Positions 10,931 to 24,849 of a DNA stretch of 64,000 nucleotides are shown in pieces. Source of the DNA: Orthonyx spaldingii (taxonomy: Eukaryota > Chordata > Aves > Passeriformes > Orthonychidae); NCBI GenBank assembly GCA_013397795.1, contig VZTJ01000255.1, positions 1,101,105-1,165,104 on the forward strand, given 5' to 3'. The position numbers and the translations under genes were made by a program. The first letter of the stretch is position 1. Each line of letters begins with the position of its first letter. The notes below the pieces were generated by a model. It was given only the letters and a program-made list of their open reading frames with translations. It was not told the DNA's origin and made no database searches.

Positions 10931-12440
10931 TTTGTTGTTTGCTAAGTGTGAGGGTTTTGTTGTGGGGTTGGATTCCTTTTTTTTTTTAAAAAATGAATAG
11001 TGCCTAGAAGGCACAAGAGAACCAACTAGAGAACCAACTACTGCATTAAATCAATATTGTGTCTTGTAAAACACATAACAGCACTAGAAAATAACACATA
11101 ATCTGAGAAAAACCATGGCCATGATGCATTTCTATCTCTGTGGAATGCTATAGAATGTAAAATATTTGCTTCTTTCTCCTTTCAATTTAAACCCTGCTTT
11201 CCTCTGAGATTATGCTCAAAAAGTATTTCAGCTTGAAGAATTAAGATAGAACGCTTATACATTTCTAGAGGTGTGGACTCTTCAACAAAACAAAAGGAAT
11301 TTACAAAAATTATGTTGAGGCTTTTTGCCCATCCTCCATCAATAAAACGCTCTTAGCTTTGTCCCCACCCCTCTGTCCAACCTGCACAGCAAAGAGATTG
11401 CGTTGCTTCAGTAAACCAAGTGGTATATGCAGATATTTGCTCTAGTTTTTTTTGCTTGTTTTTTTTTTGTTTGTTTTTTTTTTTTGTTCATTGATATTTC
11501 TTTTCTTCTTTTCTTCATGAAATATTTGTTACTACTTCTAATACTTCTATTAACCAGAGTGGTAGCAAGTTCCCATAGTTATTTTCCCTTGTGCAAGAAT
11601 ACTGAAATTTTGTAAGGTTTCATTTCCATTTAGGATGAAAACTAAGACCTTTTGAAGCTTTAGTAAGAGGGAAGATGAATATGAGAAATTTCCCTAAGTA
11701 CTTCAAGCTCCATATCTGGTGTGGAGAAAACTAGACCACCTCAGCTCACATAATTTTTGCTTCTCTCTCTGTCTCTCTCTCTGTCTCTCTCTCATGTGTA
11801 CCTCAAGAGTTCTTTGATATTTTGGGATGGTTCTCTTTCAAGGGGAACTACAAACTTCTGCATAAATTCACTTTTATTGTCTCAAGAGGTAAAACTTTTG
11901 TCCCCTCCATTCCATGAAATAATCAAAGGCTGGTTGGAGACTTCACCTTGTGTTTATTTTTGCAGAGCAGATCTGCAACAGGACAAAAAATTCAGGTCAG
12001 AGCACTCACCTATCCTGTGGAAGATGGAATATAACCCCCCGTTGCGAACCAAGACAGCGGAATTGGTTGGGCCTCTCTTACATCCCAAGTCAGCAGGACC
12101 ACTGGACTGTGAGCTACTCTGAGATCATCCTCTTTTCTGACTGGACTTTCTAGCCTATATCCCAGAAACCTTCAATGAAAAAAATTGAACCAAACTGGTA
12201 CACATCAGCAGTACGTGTCACTCTTGACAGACTAGTTCTTCGTTTTGACAATAACTTTTTGACCAAAATACTCCTAATATAGCTCAGCTACATGTCCCAC
12301 ATATAAAATTGGTTTAACCAACTGGTATCTACTGAACCAAAGTCTGACTGACATAAACAAAAAGTTATATCCTCTTCTCTTTCACATAGATTTTATGCTG
12401 CACTCATCGCTATGCTGCTGCCAGCACCGTGTCAGTGATG
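10931..12440. other. no gene; T-rich and CT-rich tracts
   Basis: Positions 11444-11483 are T runs broken by G. Positions 11761-11793 are (TCTCTG)/(TC) repeats. The 121-codon frame at 11757-12122 begins inside that CT tract and an overlapping frame at 11950-12153 also stays open. Neither resembles a known family. Confidence 0.5.
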
Positions 12441-12760
12441 CATATATGAATCAGTACAAACCATTCACAAGTTCTATATTTAAAAGGCTCCGGATGTAGC
12501 AGTTCTTCCAGCCTCGTCAGATGTTCGGAGGCGGGTAGGCGTGAAGGGAGGAGAGGGGAAAGGAGTGTTCCGCTTCAAATTCCCACCAGTTTGTTTTGAC
12601 ATCTCCCTTGTACCGAAGTGGCTGGAGCTCACTCAGTGGCTTGCAGAGAGACGTGTGTTGCCAATCTGATATGATGACTCTGCATACACCGCCAAAAATT
12701 GTAGTGGATTTTTCATCTCGGATCACAAAGCAAGCTCATGTTTAATTTGGTAGCTACTAT
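12441..12760. promoter_or_regulatory. CpG-enriched block, candidate regulatory element or promoter
   Basis: A TATATTTAAAAGG TATA-like string (about 12476) is followed by a run with unusually many CpGs for this window (CTCCGG, CTCGTCAG, TTCGGAGGCGGG, AGGCGTG, ACCGCC, CTCGGATC). A minus-strand frame at 12517-12726 (69 codons) spans it and has no family I know. It may be a conserved element or a weak promoter. There is no transcript evidence. Confidence 0.25.
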
Positions 12761-13261
12761 CATCCCACCTTTTTTGTGAGACATTGCTGTTTTACATGTG
12801 TATCCCTTTTTTATACAAGCAAATGACAGGCATTTTTTTTTCATATACTTTGCTCAATTATATAAGATTGTCACAAGCATGTAGAAGATGGAGAGAAAGT
12901 GAGCTGTTCTGGTGAGACAGCTGACAAAGGAGCAACTCCAGCTCCCTGTATGCTCTGGACTCGGCAGAAAGCCCTTCTGTTTTTTTCCTGATTCACACTA
13001 TATGAAGAAAATAAAAAATGTGGCAAAGGGGAAGGGGAGAAACTCACAAAGGTGGAGGTAAGGAAGCCAGGCAACAGAAGACTAAAATCTTGGCATTACT
13101 GCCCTCCATATCAGGGAAATATGGTGAGGGTTTTGTTCAGATCTCCTCTGTCTCTGCCTTCATTTTTGATTTCTATATCGTAGCACACTTCCTTGTCCTG
13201 AAGGCATCTGCCCTCCCAGAGCCGGTTCTGTTTTGTTTGTGCCATTATTATAGGCTTGGTG
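12761..13261. other. no gene recognised
   Basis: Unique AT-rich sequence. Overlapping plus and minus frames (12871-13074, 13018-13275) are not recognised. Confidence 0.5.
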
Positions 13262-13690
13262 TCTCTGATACATGATTGAGGCCTGACTCATAAATAAGAG
13301 CTACTATAAATTTAAACCACTGTCTTGTTTAATCCCCTTTTGCCCACATAGCAAGGAAACTGACTTGAATTTATTGCCTTGCGTATTCTCCCTGATTTAT
13401 TCAGTCAGGAGCCTGCTTGCATTTTCCTCTATTTGACATTACTTTATATCTCGTAACATAATATATTTTGATTATATTTTAACACACCATGTGGTAAATG
13501 CAACCACAGTGCAAAATTTTGGGATTTTTCTGCTTGTGCTGTTATTTCTCATGGACAATAATATCCACTACATGATGAAGACCTGCCTCATAAACAATAG
13601 CTTAGGTCACTGCTTTATTTATTTCCCTGAGTACTCTGGCCAAGGGACTAACGGCCTGGTAATATATTTGACATTTGTATCAGGATAGTA
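13262..13690 (+). repeat. diverged direct duplication
   Basis: The segment from about 13268 (TACATGATTGAGGCCTGACT...) matches the segment from about 13568 (TACATGATGAAGACCTGCCT...) at 29 of 35 positions. A looser match follows (CACTG..TTTATTT..CCC, then ATTTGACATT near 13433 and 13668). It looks like an old local duplication with indels, or two copies of an unnamed repeat. Confidence 0.4.
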
Positions 13691-16619
13691 CGATCTATGC
13701 CCCTGCACAGGAACATGGGGCTTATCTGTTGACCTGAGCTATTAGCGAGCGCAGGAATCTGCATTAGAACACCAAGAAAGTAGTGCTGACTCGATTCAGT
13801 CGGCACAGCCTGTTAATTCTGAGAATGAGAAGCCTGTGTCAACTTCTACACAGGTAGAGAGAAAGAGTTAGACCTTCTGAGGAAATCTATGAGAACAGGT
13901 AGCTTGGAGAAAAGATGAGGTGTGCAGAGTCACCAGTTCCGCAGGATAGGAAGAGAGTGAGCACATATATACCGAGAAGTCTGCCTCTATATATTGTTTG
14001 GTGTGCTTCCAAAATCACAATTACAGCTGTTCGTTTCTTAAAAACTACATGTTTTCTCCTCAAATTATTTTTTTAGAATAAGAAAATTCCACGGCAAATT
14101 GATTTTCAGAAAAAGCAATTTTTTGAATGCTTTTTACTTCCCCACTGAACAAATCAATTTCTGTGCAAAAACCAAAAAGCTAAAGTGACATAGGGTAGAA
14201 CAAGGTAGAAAAGTTGAGACTCACAGTAATTATCAAGCTTTTAAAATCCATTTGTTAACAGTTTAAAACAAAAGTTACTTTCACATTTTCTGTTTTAAGG
14301 AAGAGTTTCACAGAAAGACATCACCAAGAACTGCAGACTCACAGTGCAGGAGAGAGGAGTGCTTTTCAAAAAAGGCACCTTTGCAGCATGGACCAGGTAA
14401 CCCGTGCATTAAGTCCAGGGATTAGACTACAAGGTGGACACATCACTGGGTGTAACAAGTGACAGTGCACAGCATAGAGGAATATTTTGGGAGAGAAGGT
14501 TCCAGAAGCCCAATGGCCTGACAAAGAAAGAAAAGGTTGAGCTCACAATAGCCAAGACACCAGTACAGGGTCCTTCTGAAACTTCGTGATGCACTCACAC
14601 CATTACCAACGTTAGTCCTGTATTCTCCCTGAATTCCCTATGGGCTTTCACCACAGGGCAGATAAAGCAAATGCCTCTTAAGGTTAATACCAAAAACAAG
14701 CTACATGACAACATTTGGTAACTTCAAGTCTTATTTCAACTCTTATGAGGTATAGGTGGCTGCCATAGCATTAGCTATTGTTCCTGCATGTATTTAGAAA
14801 GAAAAATTGTTTCAACAATTCTGGAAAAGAAAGCAAAGTTTGGTCTGATTTTAGAAGAATATCAGTACTCACACCTAAAAGAGATAAGGTTATGTGCTTT
14901 TTATTTCTTTTTAACCACTTTTTTATCAGCCTTTTCCATCTAAACTTTTTGCTCTGAACTGTTGAATTAGGCCTGGCTTGGAAGGAATTCATTTTTTATC
15001 AGAGGAACACTTATGGTGCTGTGTTCTGGATTTGTAACTAAAGCAGTGTTGATGATGTGCTCGAAAGGGATACTTTATACCATATAATGTCATGCTCAGC
15101 TATAAAAAGTGAGTGGAGGGACAGGCTGGGGAGATACAACTGCATGGTGGGTGGCTGAACATCAGTGTGTTTGTGGGAGGTGGCAAGTGATTGCCTTTGC
15201 ATAACTTTTCAATTTTTTTTTTCTTCTTTCTTTGCTTATTAAAATATGTCGAGCCATGATTTTTTTGCTTTTTCCCATCTAATTCTCTTCCCTGTTCTAC
15301 TGGGAGGGCTGGGGGGCTGGGGCACCACACAGCAAATGGCTCTGTGGTGCTGCTACATCACAGCTGCATATCTGTTCTACCCCTCTTCTTTCTAATCTGG
15401 TTTTGAGGATTCCCTAAACACTTCAGGTCCAACTGGGGGTCAAAGAAAGACCAGAAACTTCATCAGTTTCTTGGTGATATTTTAAATTTTTATACTCCAG
15501 TTATGTTACTTTCAAATGAAAGGACACAAGAACTGTTGTAACTTTTGGTGCTATTATTTCTTCTGCTCTGTCATGACAATGGACTCAAAGACCTGCAGGA
15601 GACAGCATGAAAGACATGAAAGAGTTACCGAACCATTCGTTCAAGACATGCTGTCAGCTCTTTCTCTTTTTCTCTGGCTTGATATCAATAAAAGGATGGA
15701 AATTGAAAAGACTCTTAACTTACCAGTCCACATGAAAATCTTCCTATACAGGAACCACAAAAACTATGATTAAATACTCCAGGACCATCTTTTGCAGGAA
15801 AGGAAAGTGTTTGGGCAGTAACTGTTCAGACCACCCTGCACCCCTGCATAAGTGAGGTCTGTGGTATCACAGGGAAACAAGAATGTTCCAGCTCCACTCC
15901 TTTTGTGAGAAAGGAGGGAGAAATGCAGAGACTGAAAACTGGGAGCAAATATTTTTTTGGCTTTCATACCTGTTGATTTCTGAAAAAATATTTTGACTAT
16001 GGTGTGTTGCTATTTATCTGCCTAATTAAAATTACAAATTTTCTCAAATACTACCTTTAGCCATTCTAGAACAAGGATTAAGAGTGAATATTTACAGGGT
16101 ATGAAGGTGTTGTAACTGTCCAATGGCCAATGGCAAAAGAATAGATACTCATTTTGGCCAAACGATCACTTACCTTCACTTCATATCCAGAGGATGGAAT
16201 CCAGAAACAATGTCTTTTGCTGAATAGATTTTTCTTTATCAAGTTGAAAGTTATTTGTGACTGTTTGAACTTTATTTTATTGCTTTGTTTTGGTTTGGTT
16301 TTTTGCTTATGGTGATTATCCCCTTATCTCAAAAAATATTTCACTATCATTTCCATTGCAGCAAAAGCTCCTGGAGAGTCCAGTGATCATCCATCACCAT
16401 CTCCCCTGCTGCTCAAATCAACACACACACACAACTCATGTCCAGTCTGTGTCTGGTCTTGTAGTACTGGGAATGGTTTAGGCTTGGCTATGTCTTTATT
16501 AATAAGCTGTGTTTATATGAACAGGAACAAAACTGATCTGAGTGGTGAAACCTGCATTTAAATGTGGTTATTACTGAATACTGAGTCAACAATCAAACAC
16601 TTTTTTGTTTTTCAAAATA
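13691..16619. other. no gene recognised
   Basis: Unique AT-rich DNA. Small frames at 14771-14992 (-), 15100-15330 (-), 15516-15773 (+) and 15770-15967 (-) show no domain. No repeat family recognised. Confidence 0.45.
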
Positions 16620-16735
16620 CGAATAAAAGAGAGGGGAAGACAAAGAAAAGATTAAAACCAAAGAAAAAATCAAAGAAAACAAACGAACAAATAAAAGGGA
16701 GAGAAGAGAAGAGAAAATGAAAAGGTTCTACTTTT
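16620..16735 (+). repeat. purine-rich low-complexity tract
   Basis: About 115 bp dominated by A and G (GAGAGGGGAAGACAAAGAAA and similar, AACAAACGAACAAATAAAAG), the likely source of the Phe-rich minus-strand frame at 16612-16800. Confidence 0.7.
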
Positions 16736-19172
16736 CCTGCTTTGAGAATAGCTTTGAAAAGCATGGGCAATGTTTGAGTGACAGACACTTTTGTTAACAC
16801 AAGGTGCCTACATGCACTGACCTTTCAAAGCTAATGCAAAGGTGTTTGTAATCTTTACAGTCTGAGACCTTCCTAAGGATATGATTTGCAAAGTTGATAT
16901 TTACACACTTTAAAAACAATAAAAAGTGTTAGTGATTTTTAAAATAGAGATTCCACCAAAGAGTCAATACTGTTTCTAAAGCATACAATTTGTGCATATT
17001 TATATTAGCTGTGATAGAATTAGCTTATTTTATACATGGATAGAATGGCCAAAAATCACAGCAGTGTTTCTTGTGATATTTCCAGTCTTATCTATTAAAT
17101 GGGTAATTTTCTCCACAGTACAGTTTTATCTTATTACCCATTGGCTATCAGTAAAATATAAAGAAAACAAAGAAACAATATATGTAGTTTTACTATGTAA
17201 AGGTAACAGTGGGTTAGATCCTGCTGCCTTTGCTAATAATATCAGGTAAAACCTCTTCCTTGGATTTTGCAAATATTTGTGGATGTAATTAACTTAAGCA
17301 TACAATAAGTCACTCAAGTCAGTGCTTAATCAGTCTGAGAGACTTACAAAGGAAATTAGCATTTATGAAATATATTATAAATAGCCTCATTTGCACATAG
17401 GGATCCCTAGTAAAATATTTGGTTTTTACATTTTGTATACCCTAAGAAATGGAGAACTATTTTGGCTGCCTGTTCCTTTCATAAAGTATATTTCTTTTCA
17501 GGAAAAAAAATTGCTAAGCTGTCTGTTAGCTTAGCATTTCACTTGTCATGCATTTTGTTAAACAGGAGCAAACCAAGCTGAAAGTATTTCCACATATATT
17601 TATTAAAAAGCTTAACCTCACTTTTTAAAGTATTAATTACTCTAAATAAACTGTTTTCACTCCAATTTAATTTTATTAAAACAGTATTTAGGCCACACAA
17701 TTTCATTGCAAAAGAATTGTGAGCCAAAGTATTAGGTGTATATGTTCTTTGTAAACCTATACAAAATCAAATGACAGTGCATTAGTCAGCACACCATTCA
17801 GTTTAAAATTATGATTATTTCTAATATTTAACTAAATAAAAATCTGAAGTGTTTGAAAACTGAAAGCTTTATAAATTTGCTTTTAGTTGCTCAAATTCAG
17901 CAGTTATTGACAGAAAGATTCTTGAGATATATCAGTCTTGAAACCATATCTTCACTACATGTCCCATCAAGATAAGAAAGGCACACTTTGGTCCTCTAGG
18001 AAGACTTTGAAATTTTCAACCATATTTTCGTTGTCACTATCCAGCAAAACAATTATTTAGCCAGAAGACCAAACTAGATGAACCAATGGTGTCTTTTACC
18101 TTTAAATTTACCAGTCCTTTTAATGAATGACAATATAATCCTAAGTATGTGATTAAACATATTCTAGCCATAAGATTTTTATTTTTTTCCCTGCTGGCTG
18201 AGTTGAGGAAGAACATTAGAACTACAATCATAGTTTCATGCTACTTTAACTCTGTTCTGAACCAATCTAACTTATGTTGACCCACAGGGTATAAAAGAAA
18301 CATTTTTAAGAAGTGCTAAACATTTTTTCAAAGACCAACTTCTGACTTCATGTTTTAGATTATAATTTTTGAAGAGATTTCTAAAAAACAAAATTGATAT
18401 TCCCTCTCCTTTCTTTCAAAATATCTTTTTGATGAATCACAAATCAAAAATCATCTACCTTTTCATACATCTGCTTCCCTCCAGTTTTAAATAAATATTC
18501 CCAATATATTAACACTAGAAACCACAATGTGACCACTTACACCTTTTGTATATGATTATTTTAGGAGAGGTTAGAGATTATATTCACTGCAGAACCGCCT
18601 TACTCCTTTTATAGCCTCATGCCTCAGAGTTTTCTTTGCTGTTATGGGTTACTGAGACTATTTTCTAGTGTTACTATTTTCTGTCTTAGCATGGAGACCA
18701 GTGTCTATTGATAATGTTTTATCAGACCTAAATATCTAATGAGAAGTTAGTTTGGGAATCCAAGGTAAAAAAGTGGACTACTTGGCAACATGATAATTTT
18801 AAGAGAAAGAGTGGGTCATAGCAACATAGCCAACAGCAATGTAAAAGTCTATTTACACCTGTCTTAATAGAGCAAATTACTGTTTTTGAAATCTGAGGCA
18901 GACAGATATAAACTGACTTTTAAAGAATTAAAATATTCTCCTATGCTTTATCTAAGAACTTATTATTCCAGGTACCACTTTAACTATTTGGTTATCCCTA
19001 AAGGATGAGACAGTCTTGGGTTGGGGATTTGAAAGGGAGAGTTTGAAATACCCTGTGATCTGAAGTTGATCACATTTATAAGCAAATTTAAAGGCTATTT
19101 TATTTCAGAGCAGCTTATTAAAGACCATTGCTCACTCTGCCTATGCAAGTAATTGATGGTGTATGAATTATA
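16736..19172. other. AT-rich sequence, no gene recognised
   Basis: Strongly AT-rich unique DNA. A small perfect hairpin is at 17512-17536 (TGCTAAGCT, 7-base loop, AGCTTAGCA). Short ORFs carry no recognisable domain. Confidence 0.5.
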
Positions 19173-19242
19173 TGACAGTGCTGGGATGATTCTTTACTGA
19201 CAGTGCTGGGATGACTCTTTATGAACTGTGCTGATTCTTTGT
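19173..19242 (+). repeat. short tandem repeat, 25-bp unit
   Basis: Two copies of TGACAGTGCTGGGATGAYTC plus TTTA(C/T) at 19173-19197 and 19198-19222 differ at two bases. A degenerate shortened third copy (GAACTGTGCTGATTCTTTG) follows. This is a recent local duplication. Confidence 0.8.
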
Positions 19243-22200
19243 TAACATACATACTAAACCACAGAGCAATGCACATTTGGGGGAGGTTTTGAGAAAGAAA
19301 GCAACAAATACGTGATGAATTAAAAAAAATTAAAATCTATTGCAAGTTGTTATAGAACATGGAATATTACAATAGTAACTCCAAAAAAGAAGTTTGGGAC
19401 AATTTCCAGTTTAGTACATTTGACATGATAGTATTCACATAATTACTGCAACAACTTTCCTTTCCAAAGCATCCAACAACCTTGAACCCGGACCACAAGC
19501 ATGGTAGGGACATCTCTTCTGATGCATTGTCCTTGACCTTCTGTGTTTCTTCTTAGATTCAGAATCTGAATCCTTATAATGACTATAATATGAAATTCAA
19601 GTTTTCAGCCATCTGTGTATGTCCATACAGAGGACAAGGTTTGGGGTTTTTTTTCAGAAATTTCTTGCTTGTGTAAAAAGATTGATTTGAGAGTATACTG
19701 GCGAAGGAACGTAGAAAATTCATTTTTATGTGCCTTTTCTGTAATTCTTGCCATCAAGATAAATCACTATATTATCCTAGTGCACTGTTTGAAAAAAAAA
19801 AATTGTGAAATTTGAAACGTACAGAACTCATGAAGCAAAATAAGCAGACATAATATGTCATTCATTTAGATTCAGTTATGATCTTCATGTGAGAGGGAGA
19901 CATAATAACAGAATAGCCTTGGCAAAAGATATGGATGCACCTGTAACACCTACATCCAAGAAGTGAGCACTTCAACAAAGAGGGAAATACATCAATTTTG
20001 TTGATAAATTAAGAAAGCAAACCACATGAAACACCAGACATTCACCTTGCATTTTCTCTACAGATTTTATTTGCAGTATAGATATGGCTAAAATATTACT
20101 ACTGAGTGTTGGCCAAGTAATTTGTGAGCCTATAAAATTTGATTGATGGATGTTGGTAAGAACAGACCAAAAGATCTCGTACCTGAAGATGATGTACTGA
20201 GTGACTCATGATAGTTTACGATGATGTTTAAAACCTTAATAGTACTGCTTGTTTCTGTGCAAGAGCTGATTTTATTGCTTGGACCAAAGGCCACTGACGT
20301 TCTGGTTTCATAAAGTATAAATATATCCATCAGAACAGTTTTATATTCAGAAGATGAAAAGCAACATTTAAGGCTGTACACAAACACTGTTGAACAGAAG
20401 TAAAATAACTTTTTTTCTCATGAGAACACCATGGGATCATGGAAACATGGGGAAATGGGAAGAAGTTATCAAAGACTGCTGAGCCTTCAGTAGTAGAACT
20501 ATGTCATGTAGCCTGTACAGATGTTATATTCATACTCAAAAAGCCTGGTGTGCCATGATTTACTGTGGATCATATTTCATTTGAATTCTGATTAAAGACT
20601 TAGGATTTAGGAAATTGATGTTTATAAAGAGGAACTCCTCAAGAACAGCAGCCTGTACTATAGCCAAGCAGAATTAAATTATTTTAAACATTATGTTTTG
20701 ATTTCATCCTCTTTGTTGAAGGGGCCAGTTGCTTGAATCAGGTTCAGGCAGGAAGAGTCTGATAGATTTCCCCAGCAGTCTACAAAATTATCTTTATTGA
20801 TGGTCTTCTGTTTTCAAGTACACAAGTTTATATTGAAATGGTGACTCCTTCTAGCTGAACATACCACTAAGGCCCCATGAAAGCAATTTATGATAGTGTG
20901 TAAACGATTTGGTAACTGTAACCATTTCCATATTTCACAAGGTCTATAGACCAAACTGCCAAAATTTCAAATGGCATCCTCTTTAAAATTTAGTTTTCAT
21001 GTAAAAGATTTGTCTCATTTCACGTGTATTTTGACACAAATATTGTCTATTGCAGGGATACACACAAACTTAATCAAAGCACTTTTTTTGAAAGATGTGA
21101 CTAACATTTAATTGTTGTAAACAGTAAGTGATGCCTCCCCAAAACTGAGGGACTTAAAAGTCTTATTCAAGGCAGGATATTTAAAATGTGTGGATAATTT
21201 TCCCACATACCTTCATTTTTGTTTTTTTATTTAATCTTTTTAAAAATCATCAGGTGTAAAAATGACTGAACAAAAGGTATTTCTCTAAAATAAGTAAACT
21301 GGTGACTTGAATATGTTCCTGAAGTGATACAAAAAAGTGATGGACATTGGACTGCATGCTATATAGTGTTAGCATTTTAAGTAACTTCATATTGAGGAGA
21401 AGTTAGTACCAAATTTTAAAAGCTGCTTCTGTATGGGGGCAGAGAAATGAATAGAGGAAGCAGATAGCTTTTCTAACCAGAGAGTAACTGCCTTGTCTAT
21501 CATTTCTCACAGCAACTCAAAATGTTTCTAAACAAAATAAAGCTAACAGATTTTTTTTTGTCTTTGGAGTCACATGTTTATAGATCTGCTATAGTTCAGT
21601 TGTTTAGTGTCCATGCCCCTCATTAGTAGAAAAGCTCACTTGTAAAGTCACCATGGACTTTTTGTGAATACAAAGAGCCTCAGCCTTAGAAGTGCAAGAT
21701 GCCCTCAAAATGAGTGATCCACCATAGCCATGGATAGCAGGAAGTGCTTTAAATATCTTTTAAGAATTAAAAAAATTGCATAATTTTTTCAGGTCTCAAG
21801 ATGAAGCATATTTTCTCCCACCTGTAGTCTCCACAGATTAGGAAATCTTTAATGTTTCCTTCACTGACAGGAGCATCATAGGCAAAACACTCTATGTATA
21901 TGTATCCATATTTCCAAAAAGTAAAATATCTCTACATTTCGTTTAAGATCTGTTAGAAGTTGTACAGAGCTCAATTTCGAGATCTGTAGCAGTCCAGGAT
22001 ACTAAAATTGTATGCCATGCTTTGATAATGTACTCCTTCAGTTTTTGCAAATCTGTTTACATGCAGATACAATTCCTTCCCAAGAAAAAAAAACGTGTTG
22101 CTTTTTTTCACTGAAATATCACCAGCATACCAAGGTGCCACCGCAGTCATGAATAGTAATGTTGACAGATATGTGGACAGATTATATATAAACATGTACA

Positions 22201-24584
22201 TCGTAACTGTGTGAACAGTGAAGGCTGTGATTTAGTTTTCAATTCCACTAGCAGTGTCCCATCATTCCCATGAGAACCACTGATCACTCAGAGCTACATT
22301 TTGGGGTGATTGGTCCATTTTTGCAACATCTTGCTATTTTAGGAGTGCCAACAGCATCTCACTTTGTATAGCATGCCTGCAGCTCCTGCTGCATTCTGCT
22401 TGTAATGCTGGCCAAAGCTTGCTTGTTTTGATATCACTTGTGCTCAGTGGGCAGTCTAATCAGCCTGGTTGATGGCTCCCCTGATTCACATAGCTCCCAC
22501 TGTGCTCAAGGTTGCAGTATATTAGTCTCAACACAAATATGAACTTAAAAGTATACACAAAGTATTTATTTAGATAGCACATGCAGAATTCATATACTCC
22601 CAACAATAACTTTATGACTATTATGTGAAATATTTAAACACAGAAAGGGATAGCTATGATATACAGAGAGACTCGTTGATAAACTTCTTGTTTATTGTTA
22701 CAATACATTAGAATTATTTGCATAAAATAAAGGTGGAAATATTTTATAAACTATGTTGATGAGTACATTTATTACACTGAGTTCCTGAAATGAAAGATGT
22801 TCCCTCCTTTTAAAAATCCCAGTTTAAGTAGTCACAGTTCTACTTATTTAGTCCATGAAACATCAATTTTAAAATTGCTTCCAAGTTCCTGATCCTTTGA
22901 AATTCTTGCTTTCCAGAGTTACTTGGTGTCCGTTTGCTTTTCATAAATGAAAAAAGAAAAGTGGGGAGGCTAGGTGGGGCTGTGATTTCTGAGATATAGC
23001 ACCATGATGTGAAGCAACAACCAGCAGGGCATGTCACTGCCAAATTTCTATATTACAATATCAGGTAACACTGATACTCCAAAAATCTATAATATGAGCC
23101 TTTCACAAATCAGAATCGTTTGCAATATTAGCCTAGAGAATTTTTTGAAAGATTGAAATTTCCTTATAAACAGTCTAGTCAATATTAACAAATGCAATGT
23201 AGTTCACTATATACAGTCACAACATTACCATGTGTTTTACTCTATCCCTTTTACAGTAGTCCTGTATTATCTGATTTACTGAGCATAAGAAAAGTATTTT
23301 GACTTCCTTCTAATTAACCTGCTCCACCTCACGGCTGCTGTCAATGTCACACTGTAATTTTTGTAAGTGTCTCAGCTCAAATACATTATTATGGCAGCTC
23401 AAATGCATGGGGCTTGCTCTCAATACAGTTTCTACCATGTGTGCCTCTGAAGAACTGGGCTGCAACCTCTCTGATCAAATTCCTTTTCCAGAATATCTAG
23501 TGACTAAAGGAATTCAGTTCTTCCTGGCCCCAGAGCATAAAACAAAACCACAGCAATGCATCTAGAAACAGGACCTATGTTTTTGGTGAAAATGCTGTTA
23601 TTACTGCAAATAAGAAGGAAATAGAGAAGGAAGTGCAGACAAGTGATAAAAATAACCTCTGAAATATTACTCCGAAGGAAATTTTGTTGATATTTTTCAA
23701 ATGGAATATCTGGAAAAGCTGTTCTTCTGCACTTATATCTACAATAGATATTAACTGCATGCATAAAACCTGTATTAAAATGGTGTTAAATTAGCAGGAG
23801 ATGGGAAGCGTGCAATTTACAATGACATGCTGCATTTTATGTGCACAACAGCAAATGCTTTAGTTGTATACCAACTGATTTTCTTTTACATAAATTCTTA
23901 TATTTATTCTCCTCCCATTCATTCTTTTGTTTCTGTTCCTTTTACCCCTTAATCAAATAATTCCTCCCCAGTGGAGTTCAGTAGGAATTGAGAGCTCCAG
24001 CTTGCATTGAATTAAAAGTAGGAGTCTGTTTTATACATTAAACAGTATATAAAAAAATGAAACTACACTCAAAACATAGACGTTGTCTGCATGCAATAAG
24101 GATTCCCTCATTACCGTGATGAAATCATCTGTATCTGATCTAGATAAATTCCAATATGCCTATGATAAATTCCTTCTCCCCTAGAAAAGAATACAAAAGA
24201 CTTGATCTTTCTATTGGCATTTATCTTCTCTGATGTAGAGGGATAAGTCAAGTGCAATAGTCACCAGTGACTTATTATTTCTCTTCTCACAGGTGAAGAT
24301 GAATGTCATAAGGGAGATAAGCCATCGTGTGCATATATTATATATATAGCATTATATATGAATAAGGAGATATTAAACACACTATGAATATTTTCTTTTC
24401 TCTTTCTATATTTTTTTTACCCATCCTAGACTATGGTTAAATAAAATTAGAAGATGCTGTAAGTTCTTCTTGAAATGAAAAGCTTCAAAGGATTCAATAT
24501 TTCTTTCAGCACTACAGCCTGTCATCAGTGAAGAAGACATAGCCTTTGTTTCTGTTTGACTGAGAAGTGTTTGACAGAGGCACT
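19243..24584. other. AT-rich sequence, no gene recognised
   Basis: No coding gene or intact transposon recognised in about 5.3 kb. The stretch around 22240-22510 is more complex in composition and could be a conserved element. Positions 23970-24005 (CCAGTGGAGTTCAGTAGGAA and following) resemble an old sauropsid repeat phrase, but this is weak. Confidence 0.45.
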
Positions 24585-24849
24585 AGACTGGGACTGTAGG
24601 CAATGGGCAGAAACTGATATACGGGAAGTTCCACCCGAATATGTGGAAGAACTTTTCTGTGCAGCTGACCAAGCTCTGGAACAGATTGGCCAGAGAGGGT
24701 GTGGAGTCTCCCTCACTGGAGATGTTAAACAACCTTCTGGGCACAATTCTGTGCAATGTGCTCTAGGATGATCTTGCCTGAGCAGGGAGCTTGGACCAGA
24801 TGACCTGCTGTGGTCCCTTCCAGCCTGGCCCAATCTGTGATTCTGTGAA
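24585..24849 (+). mobile_element. CR1 LINE, 3'-end fragment
   Basis: This is the terminal part of a chicken-repeat-1 non-LTR retrotransposon in sense orientation. It reads through the typical CR1 tail: GGGCAGAAACTG, AAGTTCCACCCGAATATG, GGAAGAACTT, CTCTGGAACAGATTGGCC, GAGTCTCC, TTGGACCAGATGACCTG, GTCCCTTCCAGCCTGG, and the terminal ATTCTGTGA-type ending. Extreme 5' truncation is the usual fate of CR1 insertions. It encodes at most the end of ORF2 and is not functional. The 5' edge is approximate. Confidence 0.9.

Noticed and set aside
11757..12122. 121-codon plus frame beginning MLLSLSLSLSLS as a signal-peptide protein
   Set aside because: The apparent signal sequence is the CT repeat at 11761-11793. 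The rest is unfamiliar and overlapped by another open frame.
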